DNA of 31,689 nt from JAZKDW01 sp040387375. Its GTDB lineage: Bacteria > Pseudomonadota > Gammaproteobacteria > Burkholderiales > Burkholderiaceae_D. A program made the translations under genes and the position numbers. The notes under the pieces were generated by a model that did not search any database, had not been told where the DNA came from, and saw only the letters and a list, made by a program, of their open reading frames with translations. The stretch is taken from NCBI GenBank assembly GCA_040387375.1, contig JAZKDW010000009.1, positions 1-31,689 of the forward strand, read 5' to 3'. Shown piece by piece: positions 24,200 to 31,636 of the stretch. The first letter of the stretch is position 1, and every line of letters starts with the position of its first letter.

Positions 24200-25465
24200 T
24201 TAGTCCTGATGACCATACATAACTGTGCGGTAGTATTCGTAGAATCCGCGGATTGGACCTTCAGTGACCATGCTTCCATCCGCAGATGGCAGCGATCCCG
24301 TACCGCCCAGGTACAGCACTGCAGTGCTGCCAGGATTGGCCTGGATGCCGGCGCATGAATACTCCAGCACTTCAGTGTCGTCGATCGATACGAAGCCGGA
24401 CGGTCCGGTGAGGTTGGCCTGGCGCAGTCTGCGCAAGGTCGTTTCCTCATCGTCATCTTCATAACCGAAGTAAGTCCACAGCAGCTCGAACTCGTTCGGC
24501 CCCATCGGGATGACGTACCGAAGCTGAAGGCTGTTGCCCTGCTGCTGCAGCACCAGATCGGGAAAGATGGTCTGGATCTGGATGGTCACTTCATCTTCAT
24601 ACTCTTTCTCTGACTTGACCAGCTGCATGTCGTTGAGCTTGAAGTCCGGGCGGTAAGATTTCATTTCCAGCGTGCCGGTGCTTTCGCCGGTGTTTCTGAC
24701 GGAAGCGAAAACATTATGTGCCCGGGTACGCTCGTCGGTCACCGTGATGCCTTTCTGGTCGATCCGGTACAAGCCAAAACTGATCAGAAATACATGGAGC
24801 AAGGACGCGTGATATGGATCCTTGATGTTCTCCATGTACAGCTTCCAGTTGCCCTTGATACGCTGGCGCTGTGTGCCAAGAACCTTGACCTTGCGGCCAT
24901 TGAAAATCCGCTTGAGATAGAAATAATTTTCCTCCCCGAGATATTCTTCCATCGCCGGTACGGCATGATTGAATGAAGCGAAGACGGCGCCGTTGATGGT
25001 TTCCACCTTGAGGACACGCAAGCCATTCTGCTTCATGTCGAAATCTTCCGGAAAGCCGCCCTTGCCCTTGATGCCCCTCAGGAAAGGCACGCCGATCAAT
25101 TCGCCTTTCAGGTCGTAAGTCCATTGATGATACGGACACATTATCTCCTTCTGGTGCCCGAATTTCGCCTGACAGATCTCGACGCCGCGGTGGGCGCAAC
25201 TGTTCAGCAGGACGCTAATTTCACCATCCGTGTTGCGTGTCATCAGGACCGAGCGCTCGCCGATGGCTGCGCGCTTGAAGTCGCCGGGATTCGGTATTTC
25301 GGTATCGATGCCGACGAAATGCCAGAACGGGCCATAAAAGATTCGTTCAAGCTCCTGGCGATAATTGTCCTTGTCGGTATAAACCCAAAAAGGCACGCGC
25401 GCGGAATCTTCCTGCGGCCATTTTTTCGCCGGGTTCAATTCAGTATCGTTGGTGTTCATGTCCAT
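24200..25465 (-). CDS. Rieske non-heme iron oxygenase, alpha subunit (salicylate 5-hydroxylase-like)
   Basis: Catalytic large subunit of a ring-hydroxylating oxygenase, 421 residues. Rieske 2Fe-2S ligands are Cys90, His92, Cys110 and His113 (CAHRG and CPYHQW). The mononuclear iron site is His219 and His224 with bridging Asp216 (NIKDPYHASLLH) and Asp362 or 363 as third ligand. From memory, RVPFWVYT, NPGDFKR-IGERSV, RQRI-GNWKL and the C-terminal TEGPIRGFYEYYR resemble NagG, the salicylate 5-hydroxylase large subunit; substrate remains unproven. It lies 82 bases after its beta subunit, the reverse of the usual alpha-beta order. No ferredoxin or reductase gene is in the window, so electrons must come from elsewhere. 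GGAG precedes the ATG at 25465. Confidence 0.93.
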   Translation of the reverse strand: MDMNTNDTELNPAKKWPQEDSARVPFWVYTDKDNYRQELERIFYGPFWHFVGIDTEIPNPGDFKRAAIGERSVLMTRNTDGEISVLLNSCAHRGVEICQAKFGHQKEIMCPYHQWTYDLKGELIGVPFLRGIKGKGGFPEDFDMKQNGLRVLKVETINGAVFASFNHAVPAMEEYLGEENYFYLKRIFNGRKVKVLGTQRQRIKGNWKLYMENIKDPYHASLLHVFLISFGLYRIDQKGITVTDERTRAHNVFASVRNTGESTGTLEMKSYRPDFKLNDMQLVKSEKEYEDEVTIQIQTIFPDLVLQQQGNSLQLRYVIPMGPNEFELLWTYFGYEDDDEETTLRRLRQANLTGPSGFVSIDDTEVLEYSCAGIQANPGSTAVLYLGGTGSLPSADGSMVTEGPIRGFYEYYRTVMYGHQD

Positions 25466-25497
25466 TACGGCTGCTCCAGTCGATTCGGTTCGTCAGA

Positions 25498-25512
25498 GCC
25501 GGCATTGCCGGC
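25498..25512 (-). other. Small hairpin between beta and alpha subunit genes
   Basis: GCCGGC-ATT-GCCGGC, a 6-bp GC-rich stem (slightly longer if GT pairs are allowed) in the 82-base gap between the oxygenase subunit genes. No T-run follows. It could protect or process the mRNA; function is unknown. Confidence 0.35.
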
Positions 25513-25547
25513 GTACCTTCATGCGTTCCCTTTTGATCCGCTTTCCG

Positions 25548-26021
25548 CTAGACCGGGTACACCAGCGCACCCGCCAGCAACTCCGAGTCGAACACAACAA
25601 TGCGCTCGGCAAATTTCAAATCGGGCCCGTCGCTCTCGATCAGATCGAAGGTGCGCGCAGTCAGCAGCAGCCGGGTGGTGCCATCGACCAGAGTCTGATG
25701 GACAGTGATCATGGTGCGGGCATGCAGCAGCGTTCCGTCGATGGATACAATGCGCACGCCGCTCACCGTGTGATTCAGGCTGCGATAGGCATGCACCAGG
25801 GTTTCCTTGATCGCAGTGACGCGGTCGATCAGGGCGCCTTTGCTTTCGGCGAACATCGGACCGATTCTCAGACCGCGATCGTGATTCGTGCGCGGCACGA
25901 TCCGATACAGGCATTTGTCCTGGAAAAATTGCGGCCACTGCGCGATATCGCCATCGCAAATGCACTCGGCATAAGTTGCGTACAGGTCCGCGACCTTCGC
26001 TCTCAACTCCAGTTCGGTCAT
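25548..26021 (-). CDS. Ring-hydroxylating oxygenase, beta subunit
   Basis: Small subunit of 157 residues with the cystatin/NTF2-like fold of ring-hydroxylating dioxygenase beta subunits: an N-terminal helical part (LRAKVADLYATYAECICDGD), the central RTNHDRGL segment and the curved sheet with SLNHTVSGVRI and TARTFDLIESDG. It gives structure to the hexamer and has no cofactor. The ATG at 26021 overlaps the stop of the cupin gene by 4 bases (ATGA), so the two are translationally coupled. Similar in size to NagH-type subunits. Confidence 0.88.
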   Translation of the reverse strand: MTELELRAKVADLYATYAECICDGDIAQWPQFFQDKCLYRIVPRTNHDRGLRIGPMFAESKGALIDRVTAIKETLVHAYRSLNHTVSGVRIVSIDGTLLHARTMITVHQTLVDGTTRLLLTARTFDLIESDGPDLKFAERIVVFDSELLAGALVYPV

Positions 26022-27094
26022 TGATGCCTCCCTTTTTCGAGGTTGCCGCCTGTCTCTTCACGATACAGGCCGATCGATTCGAGCAGCGGTGAATCGCTGA
26101 CGGAAAACAGCACGGCGCGTGATCCCGAGGACAGATTATGGTGCTCATACCAGGCCCAGCTCGGAATCGAAAAAACATCTCTTGGCCCCCATTTGAGTTC
26201 GATGTCGCCAACGATGCTCGAGCCTTCGCCTTCAACTACGTAGAACACGGTGCTGGATGTCTTGCGGTGCCGCTTGCCCGCGAACCCCGGACGCAGGTTT
26301 TGTATCGCGCAGCCAAGCGTCGCCAGGGTCGGACCGCCGGTGGCCGGATTGGCATATTCAAGAATCACGCCGTCGTGCGGGCTGCCGTCGACCGCCGCGA
26401 AACGTCGCAGTTGCTCTTCGACACTCCGCCATGCATAGCGATAAGGAACAATATCGCGGCTTGGCGGCTCCCATTGAGGGCGAATCGGGTTGGCCCGCGC
26501 GCTCGGGAACTGCTCGGGCCGAATCAGCGGCTGGGTACTCTCCCCGAGCGGCTCATAAGCCATTTGCCCGAGCGCCTTCACCAGCGGCACATCCAGCACG
26601 TCGAGCCAGATGCCGAGCTTGTCGCTTTCATTATGGTGGTCGTGCCAGGTCCAGGTAGGCGTGAGCACCAGGTCGTTTGTTTGCATCTCGAACGGTTCGC
26701 CGTTGACCACGGTATAGAGCTTTTCGTCGCCTTCGATGATAAAGCGCAGCGCGGAAATCGGATGACGGTGAGCCCAGGCCACTTCACCCGGCTTTACTAT
26801 TTGCATGCCGGCCAGAATGGTTTGCGTGGTGCCGCCGACTTCCGGATTCGGATTGATGAACGATACATTGCGGCGCGCGGTCAGGCTTTCCGGCATCAGG
26901 TGCAGCATCTCTGTCAACTTCGCGTTCACCGCATCCCAACGCCACAGATGCGCCTTGCCGGACGGATTCGGCCCGCCAATCAGGCGCTCCAGCATGGCGT
27001 CATATACCCACTGTCCGCGCAGGGATATCGCGGCCAGCTCCGCGTCAAACTCCGCCATGGTTTTGCCGGCGGTTGTCGTTGACTGAGGTTTCAT
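26018..27094 (-). CDS. Gentisate 1,2-dioxygenase-like ring-cleaving cupin
   Basis: Bicupin Fe(II) dioxygenase of 358 residues. The N-terminal cupin holds the iron ligands: AHRH (His109, His111), ALRFIIEGD and WTWHDHHN (His151). A second, degenerate cupin lies near 280-340 (KRHRKTSSTVFYVVEGEG). Members cleave between the carboxyl- and hydroxyl-bearing carbons and include gentisate, salicylate, 5-nitrosalicylate and 1-hydroxy-2-naphthoate dioxygenases. Which applies cannot be read from the sequence, but the neighbouring hydratase-aldolase favours a product carrying a 2-oxo-3-enoate. ATG at 27094 with AGGAATAGG upstream; the open frame to 27250 overlaps the aldolase gene. Confidence 0.9.
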   Translation of the reverse strand: MKPQSTTTAGKTMAEFDAELAAISLRGQWVYDAMLERLIGGPNPSGKAHLWRWDAVNAKLTEMLHLMPESLTARRNVSFINPNPEVGGTTQTILAGMQIVKPGEVAWAHRHPISALRFIIEGDEKLYTVVNGEPFEMQTNDLVLTPTWTWHDHHNESDKLGIWLDVLDVPLVKALGQMAYEPLGESTQPLIRPEQFPSARANPIRPQWEPPSRDIVPYRYAWRSVEEQLRRFAAVDGSPHDGVILEYANPATGGPTLATLGCAIQNLRPGFAGKRHRKTSSTVFYVVEGEGSSIVGDIELKWGPRDVFSIPSWAWYEHHNLSSGSRAVLFSVSDSPLLESIGLYREETGGNLEKGRHQ

Positions 27095-27129
27095 GTGCCT
27101 ATTCCTTTCACTTGGTGAAAACGATGACT

Positions 27130-28113
27130 TCAGGCGCGCGCCGCAGGCGCGACCGACGCAAACTCGCTTTGCAGCGTGGCCCATCGGCGTCCGCACTCCA
27201 GCGATCCGGCGACATATTCCGCCGGTGCTTCGAGATACGGAGGACGGCACGGACCCGGATCGATCAGGCCGGCCGCGCTAAAGCGGGCATGGCCAAGCGG
27301 AATGCTGTAATCCATGAACTTGGCCATGTCCCCGCCCGGGAACATCGGCCCCACGGCCCAGCGCAATTTCACGGTAAGCGCCTGTGCCCGCTGCCAGTCC
27401 CGGACACGTATCGCATCGGCCAGCGCGACGATCGGCGCCGGTGCGCAGGCAACGCTGCCCGACCAGCAGGCGCGCGCCAGATCCGGGTGAGCTTGCGCGA
27501 CGTCATACCAGTCGGTTTCCAGTGGCAGGATGCGCAACCTCTTTCCTACCGCCAGGATGTCGCTAATCAGGGCAGGACCGCCGACATGTTTGGCGGCGAT
27601 TACCTCGGGGATGTCGGCCAGCGCCTCGTAGGCGGCGGCGGAAATCTTTCCCTTGAATGCGGATGGATTGTCATATACGACCAGCGGGACGCCCGGCAGC
27701 GCTTCGGCCACGTCCCGGTAGAACCGCACGATGGCCACGTCGTCCATCGCCAACCACATCGGACGGCCGACGAAAAGGCCGTCGGCGCCGATCGCGATCA
27801 GATCGCGGCCGCGCTGTATGGTGTCGCGCGTATTCAGGGTCGTCACACCGGCGAACACAGGCACCGCGCCGTGCACGGTGCGCACGACGCAGTCGACGAA
27901 GTCGCGTAGTTCATCCCAGGTTAATGTCGCGCATTCGCCGAAGGTCCCGGTCGTCATCAGCAGATCGACACCCGCATCGAGCACGACGCGCACCATTTTT
28001 TCGGTTTCAGTCAGGTTGACGGTATTTTGAGCACGCCAGTGCGCCGCATCGGGCGTGGCCGGTGTGGGCAAAATGCCCACGATGCCGGAGATATCGTCGA
28101 CAGTAATTTTCAT
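27130..28113 (-). CDS. NahE/PhdJ-like hydratase-aldolase (DHDPS superfamily)
   Basis: TIM-barrel class I aldolase of 327 residues. It adds water to a 2-oxo-3-enoate side chain and then cleaves it by retro-aldol reaction to pyruvate plus an aldehyde. Landmarks: PTPATPDAAHWR (16-27), GTFGECATLTWDE (56-68, the signature of trans-o-hydroxybenzylidenepyruvate hydratase-aldolases), Tyr147 in VVYDNP, Schiff-base Lys175 in VIAAKHVGG, and GPCRPPYL near the C-terminus. These match NahE and the phenanthrene enzyme PhdJ more than dihydrodipicolinate synthase. ATG at 28113 with AAGGAC upstream; 35 bases separate it from the cupin gene. Confidence 0.9.
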   Translation of the reverse strand: MKITVDDISGIVGILPTPATPDAAHWRAQNTVNLTETEKMVRVVLDAGVDLLMTTGTFGECATLTWDELRDFVDCVVRTVHGAVPVFAGVTTLNTRDTIQRGRDLIAIGADGLFVGRPMWLAMDDVAIVRFYRDVAEALPGVPLVVYDNPSAFKGKISAAAYEALADIPEVIAAKHVGGPALISDILAVGKRLRILPLETDWYDVAQAHPDLARACWSGSVACAPAPIVALADAIRVRDWQRAQALTVKLRWAVGPMFPGGDMAKFMDYSIPLGHARFSAAGLIDPGPCRPPYLEAPAEYVAGSLECGRRWATLQSEFASVAPAARA

Positions 28114-28209
28114 CTGCTTGTCCTTAAAGTCTACCGACAGGAGCGCCGCCTTTGTCGGAGCGAGCCTGTCATGAATTGTTCGCAGTCCAGGCAATTGCCC
28201 GCACGCCTG

Positions 28210-29376
28210 TTACTTCATTGCACACTGCGCATGATAGGAATCGGCCCGCGCTTTCAGTGGCGTGCTGATGGTCTTCAAATTAATCCGGCCCTTGGCGTCC
28301 TTGGCAACTTCATGGATGTGATAATCCTGAATCGGAAAGTTATTGTTGCCAAATTTGAAGCTGCCGCGGACGGATTCAAACTTCGCATCCTTCAGCGCTG
28401 CGCCGAATGCCTTCTTGTCGGCGACATTTCCGTTGACTTTGGCAATAGCGGAGTCGATCAGCAACGCCGCGTCGTAACTTTGCGCGGCGAACGGCGACGG
28501 CAGGCGTTTGTATTTGGCTTCGAACTCCTCGACAAACCGGCGGTTGGCAGCATTCGGCAGGTCCGGGCTCCATGGGAACGCACCCAGCACACCGAGCGCC
28601 GAATCCTTCAGCGCCGGCAGAACGGTAGAGTCGGCGATACCGCCGGACATCAAAGGAATCTTGCCGAGCAACCCGTTTTGCTGGAACTGACGCACGAAAT
28701 TGATGCCGAGGCCGCCCGGATAGAACACGAAAATCGCATCCGGCTTTGCTGCGGCGATCGCTGTCATCTCGGTTGAAAAATCCGGCTGATTCAAAGGGGT
28801 GTAGACCTCGTTGACAATCACGCCATTGAAGGCGCGCTTGAAGCCGGACAGGAAATCCTTGCCGGCCTGATAGTTCGGGGCCATCAGGTAGACTCGCTTG
28901 TAGTCTTTTTCATTGGAGTATTTGCCGAACACTTCAGCCAACATATCCACCTGCCAGGAGACGATGAACTGATACGGCGAACAAAGCGCACCGGCAATCG
29001 GCGACGGTCCGGCATTCGAGCCGATCAGGAATACCTCCTTGTCGGTCACCGGCTTGTGGATCGCCATCATGATATTGGAGAACGTCACGCCGGTGATGAT
29101 CTGCACCTTGTCGCGCTCAATCAATTTTTGCGCCGCCATTACACCCACTTCCGGCTTGAGCTGGGAATCTTCCTTGATGATCTGCACCGGGTATCCGCCG
29201 AGCTTGCCGCCATTACGCTCGACGACCATCATCAATGCGTCGTACTGGTCCAGCCCGAGGGCGCCTTGCGGTCCTGACAATTCACCAATGAACCCGATCT
29301 TGATCGGCGTTTGACCATAGCTGCATGAAGCGGCCAGCAACGCTGCCGTAGCGACCAGAGTTTTAAATGCGTGCAT
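28210..29376 (-). CDS. ABC transporter substrate-binding protein (LivK/Peripla_BP_6 type)
   Basis: Periplasmic binding protein of 388 residues with signal peptide (about 1-22, LLAASCSYG then QTP), mature start IKIGFIGELSGPQG typical of branched-chain amino-acid-type receptors. In catabolic clusters this family often captures aromatic acids. No permease or ATPase genes (livHMGF type) are in the window, so it either works with a transporter elsewhere or these lie outside. ATG at 29376 is preferred over 29379 because of spacing from AGGAG. First gene of the minus-strand operon, with a leader of about 180 bases. Confidence 0.9.
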   Translation of the reverse strand: MHAFKTLVATAALLAASCSYGQTPIKIGFIGELSGPQGALGLDQYDALMMVVERNGGKLGGYPVQIIKEDSQLKPEVGVMAAQKLIERDKVQIITGVTFSNIMMAIHKPVTDKEVFLIGSNAGPSPIAGALCSPYQFIVSWQVDMLAEVFGKYSNEKDYKRVYLMAPNYQAGKDFLSGFKRAFNGVIVNEVYTPLNQPDFSTEMTAIAAAKPDAIFVFYPGGLGINFVRQFQQNGLLGKIPLMSGGIADSTVLPALKDSALGVLGAFPWSPDLPNAANRRFVEEFEAKYKRLPSPFAAQSYDAALLIDSAIAKVNGNVADKKAFGAALKDAKFESVRGSFKFGNNNFPIQDYHIHEVAKDAKGRINLKTISTPLKARADSYHAQCAMK

Positions 29377-29549
29377 CATGTCTCCTAATGTAATTGTTTG
29401 ACTTTTACGTATCGCCACAATGGCCACGCAGTCAATTCTTGTTATGTCGGATCGAACTCTGGTTACGCTCAATTACCGCGTTTTAACCACACACAGCATG
29501 AACAGCGATGATCAAGCAAATACCAATAAAGAAATTTATGAAAAATTTA

Positions 29550-29563
29550 ATTAGGAACCTATT
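29550..29563. promoter_or_regulatory. Candidate MarR operator at the catabolic promoter
   Basis: ATTAGG-AA-CCTATT, an imperfect palindrome covering the -10 and start of the minus-strand promoter. The same motif recurs at 29752-29765 beside the regulator's own promoter. No experimental support; inferred from shared sequence and position. Confidence 0.6.
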
Positions 29564-29588
29564 ATATTTTTACGGCTTTGATTGTCAA
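29561..29588 (-). promoter_or_regulatory. Consensus sigma-70 promoter of the catabolic operon
   Basis: On the minus strand TTGACA (29588-29583), a 16-base spacer and TATAAT (29566-29561): both hexamers match the consensus perfectly. Start would be near 29554, giving a leader of about 180 bases before the binding-protein gene. A promoter this strong needs a repressor, and a palindrome overlaps its -10 and start point. Confidence 0.8.
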
Positions 29589-29724
29589 CGGATATTTAAT
29601 TATCGTCAGCGGCAGGCTGATATCCTCAGTCGGTTTCAATGCAGCTTCACCTAGCGCCATCCTGTGAATATTTAGCTGGTACAAGTTCAACTTTAGCGGT
29701 AAGAATGTGTGTATGAAAGAAATA

Positions 29725-29753
29725 TTGAGTTCGCTCTGCTATCTCAATATAAT
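29725..29753 (+). promoter_or_regulatory. Sigma-70 promoter of the MarR-type regulator
   Basis: TTGAGT (29725-29730), a 17-base spacer and TATAAT (29748-29753). Start near 29760, so translation should begin at the ATG at 29779 rather than the upstream in-frame codons. An inverted repeat ATATTGAG/CTCAATAT also brackets the spacer (29722-29729 and 29743-29750). Confidence 0.75.
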
Positions 29754-29765
29754 TCGGAACCAATT
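29752..29765. promoter_or_regulatory. Candidate MarR operator at the regulator's promoter
   Basis: ATTCGG-AA-CCAATT, overlapping the -10 end and the start point of the regulator promoter. Aligned with the site at 29550-29563, the surrounding 21 bases agree at 16 positions, including the whole GGAACC core. This suggests the regulator represses itself and the operon. Confidence 0.6.
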
Positions 29766-29778
29766 TAAATTATTGAAT

Positions 29779-30375
29779 ATGAAGCGCTATTTATCAGGTG
29801 AGTCCCCCGCCGCGCCGGAACGCCGCTTTAATGATGAGCTCAACGAAAGCATGGGCTTTCTCATTTCGGACACCGCTCGTTTCGTAAAACGCGCGCTATA
29901 TGCGCGGATAGCGCAACATGGGATTCGAGGCGGTCATTGGTTCTGCCTGCGCTCTCTTTTGAAGGAGGACGGCGTGACCCAGCGGGAGCTTAGCCAGCGA
30001 TTAGGAATCACGGACCCTTCGACGGTTGAAATGCTGCGAGCGATGGAAAAAGAAGGATTGGTGCGCAGGGAAAGGGATGCCGGGGACCGGCGCAAGATGC
30101 GGGTCTACCTGACCGAACATGCACGCTCCATTCAGCCTCTCCTGATGAAAATCGCAAAGGACGTCAATCAAATCATGCGCGCCAATATGTCGGACGCGGA
30201 AGAAGCATTGCTCAAACTGTTACTTCGGCAAACGCGGGATACTCTGCGGGCAGATCTGGCGCAGTTTCCCGAGTTGATCAGCGACGATGATGACCTGGCG
30301 GCCAGCGCAGCCGTGGACACGAAGCTCTCAAGCAATTCCGTTGGGCGAAAGCCGCGTTCCCCAAGCAAGAAATAG
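29779..30375 (+). CDS. MarR family transcription regulator
   Basis: Winged-helix regulator of about 198 residues, divergent from the catabolic operon. Visible: dimerisation helix (LISDTARFVKRALYARIAQHG), helix-turn-helix VTQRELSQRLGITDPSTVEML and wing RRERDAGDRRKMRVYLT, then a C-terminal helix and a basic, Ser/Lys-rich tail (about 30 residues more than usual). MarR proteins typically repress catabolic genes and release DNA on binding an aromatic acid, so the ligand is likely the pathway substrate or an intermediate. The ATG at 29779 is chosen from the promoter position; in-frame GTG 29707 and ATG 29713 lie upstream of it. AT-rich 5' region, unlike the rest of the gene. Confidence 0.88.
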   Translation: MKRYLSGESPAAPERRFNDELNESMGFLISDTARFVKRALYARIAQHGIRGGHWFCLRSLLKEDGVTQRELSQRLGITDPSTVEMLRAMEKEGLVRRERDAGDRRKMRVYLTEHARSIQPLLMKIAKDVNQIMRANMSDAEEALLKLLLRQTRDTLRADLAQFPELISDDDDLAASAAVDTKLSSNSVGRKPRSPSKK

Positions 30376-30727
30376 GCACTCGGCAATTTCGGATCGACGG
30401 GGATTTTGAATCACAAGTGTGGATTGACTGAATTTGATCGCACGCAACCTGGGAGCGATTCGCAAGGTTTGCTTCGCTTTTCCAAACCAATGCGCCGGCG
30501 TTCAGGAACGGTTTGCCCCTGACCTCATCCAAATAAAATGTCAGGAGGATGGGCCTGCCGGGAGCAGGTGCCGCCGAAGCCAGGTTCGTTATTCTGGGCA
30601 TGGCACGCACCGCATGTCTGCCAGAAACAATCCTTTATCGATACCGTGCAATGGTATTGGCAAACGCTGGATGATCTTACAGACGGCAAATCGCGCCTCA
30701 ATCCAGACTTTCATGCAGGAGGCAAGC
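30376..30727. other. Intergenic stretch without a convincing gene
   Basis: 352 bases between the regulator and the next gene. An open frame from 30538 (MSGGWACREQ...) runs into the next gene but has no good ribosome site and I do not recognise it. The sequence CAAGGTTTGC-TTCGC-region near 30460-30500 has no clear hairpin. Promoter for the next gene is presumably here but not identifiable. Confidence 0.5.
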
Positions 30728-31291
30728 ATGGCTGCACAATCCGGATCGCACATCATTCAACACTGGCCGGAGGACTCACGGGAAGCCGCCCAACTGGTCA
30801 TCGACAAGTATGGTGAGCCGCATGAGACGACCGAGTCGTTCCTTGTCTGGCACAAGCCGGGACCCTGGAAGCGCATCGTTGCATCGAAGATATCCTACCA
30901 GCACGACTTCCCCGTTCCGCATACGGACTGTGTCGAATCGTTCATCGATTACCGGGTTCCGGTTGATAAATTCAATGCCATTGCAGAGTTCGATGGCAGC
31001 GTGGTCGTGGAGAGAACAGCAGGCGAAGTTTCCGCCCGATGCCATGACGAAGAAGCGAACTCCCTGGCGCTGAACCTGATGCATGACATTGTTTCCGGCA
31101 CCAGGACCGCAGCAGAAGCAAGGGCGTATTACGGCAAGGAATTTCTTGACTACCGCCGGAAGAAGCCTACCCCTTACATGGAGGGACTGCGGTTCACGGC
31201 AAACGCCGGCAATACCAACGACCCTGACACGCGCATCCTGTCTGATGAAGACCTCAAGCGTGCTGCCAGTGAAGGAGAAACGCGCGCCTGA
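30728..31291 (+). CDS. Hypothetical protein with Trp/Pro-rich N-terminal half
   Basis: Protein of 187 residues; I do not recognise a family. No signal peptide or membrane segment. Features: a Trp/His-Pro segment (FLVWHKPGPWKRIV, about 40-53), SYQHDFPVPHTDCVESFIDYRVP, a conserved-looking RCHDEEANSLALNLMHDIVSG and an acidic, charged C-terminus. The aromatic and histidine content suggests a folded cytoplasmic protein. The ATG at 30728 has a perfect AGGAGG at 30717-30722, so translation is strong. The gene stands alone between the MarR gene and the tRNA genes. Confidence 0.8.
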   Translation: MAAQSGSHIIQHWPEDSREAAQLVIDKYGEPHETTESFLVWHKPGPWKRIVASKISYQHDFPVPHTDCVESFIDYRVPVDKFNAIAEFDGSVVVERTAGEVSARCHDEEANSLALNLMHDIVSGTRTAAEARAYYGKEFLDYRRKKPTPYMEGLRFTANAGNTNDPDTRILSDEDLKRAASEGETRA

Positions 31292-31395
31292 AGTCGCGCT
31301 TGTGCCGCCGCTGATCAGTATTATCTATTGCCAATCCCGAATAATCGGCGGTGCCGGGGGAGCCCCCTTCAGAAAAAAGGGGGAGCATGAAACGA

Positions 31396-31427
31396 CAATG
31401 GGTTAGCTCCGAAGAGCTAACCCATTG
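31396..31427 (-). terminator. Strong hairpin terminator after tRNA-Cys
   Basis: A perfect 14-bp inverted repeat CAATGGGTTAGCTC / GAGCTAACCCATTG. On the minus strand the loop is TTCG closed by C-G, the very stable UUCG tetraloop, followed by TCGTTTC. It lies 8 bases past the tRNA-Cys 3' end and may also stop plus-strand transcripts. A second G/C-rich hairpin (CCCCCTT 31363-31369 with AAGGGGG 31377-31383) is nearby. Confidence 0.8.
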
Positions 31428-31435
31428 ATTTAATA

Positions 31436-31509
31436 TGGAGGCGGGGGTCGGGATCGAACCGGCGTAAACGGCTTTGCAGGCCGCTGCATAACCACTTTGC
31501 TACCCCGCC
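31436..31509 (-). tRNA. tRNA-Cys (anticodon GCA)
   Basis: Minus strand, 74 bases including the encoded CCA. Acceptor stem GGCGGGG (31509-31503) pairs with CCCCGCC (31446-31440), discriminator U, then CCA. Anticodon loop CTGCAAA within a GCGGC/GCCGT stem gives anticodon GCA. T-arm GGTTCGATCCC is intact. Confidence 0.96.
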
Positions 31510-31597
31510 AGGGGAGGCTATTGTAACCGCGAAATAAAACCGTTGCTGCTCGCGATGACTCAGTCGTTGCACAACTTTAAAACACACATTCTATCAA

Positions 31598-31626
31598 TAA
31601 AAAAGGGAAGCCTTGTGAGCTTCCCT
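31598..31626 (-). terminator. Rho-independent terminator after tRNA-Gly
   Basis: AGGGAAGC (31604-31611) pairs with GCTTCCCT (31619-31626), 7-base loop; on the minus strand a TTTTTT run follows. It lies between tRNA-Gly and tRNA-Cys, so tRNA-Cys either has its own promoter or depends on read-through. Confidence 0.85.
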
Positions 31627-31636
31627 TCTGAATTTT

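Noticed and set aside
30538..30816. 92-codon frame starting MSGGWACREQ
   Set aside because: Poor initiation region, unlike any family I know, and it overlaps the start of the well-initiated gene at 30728.
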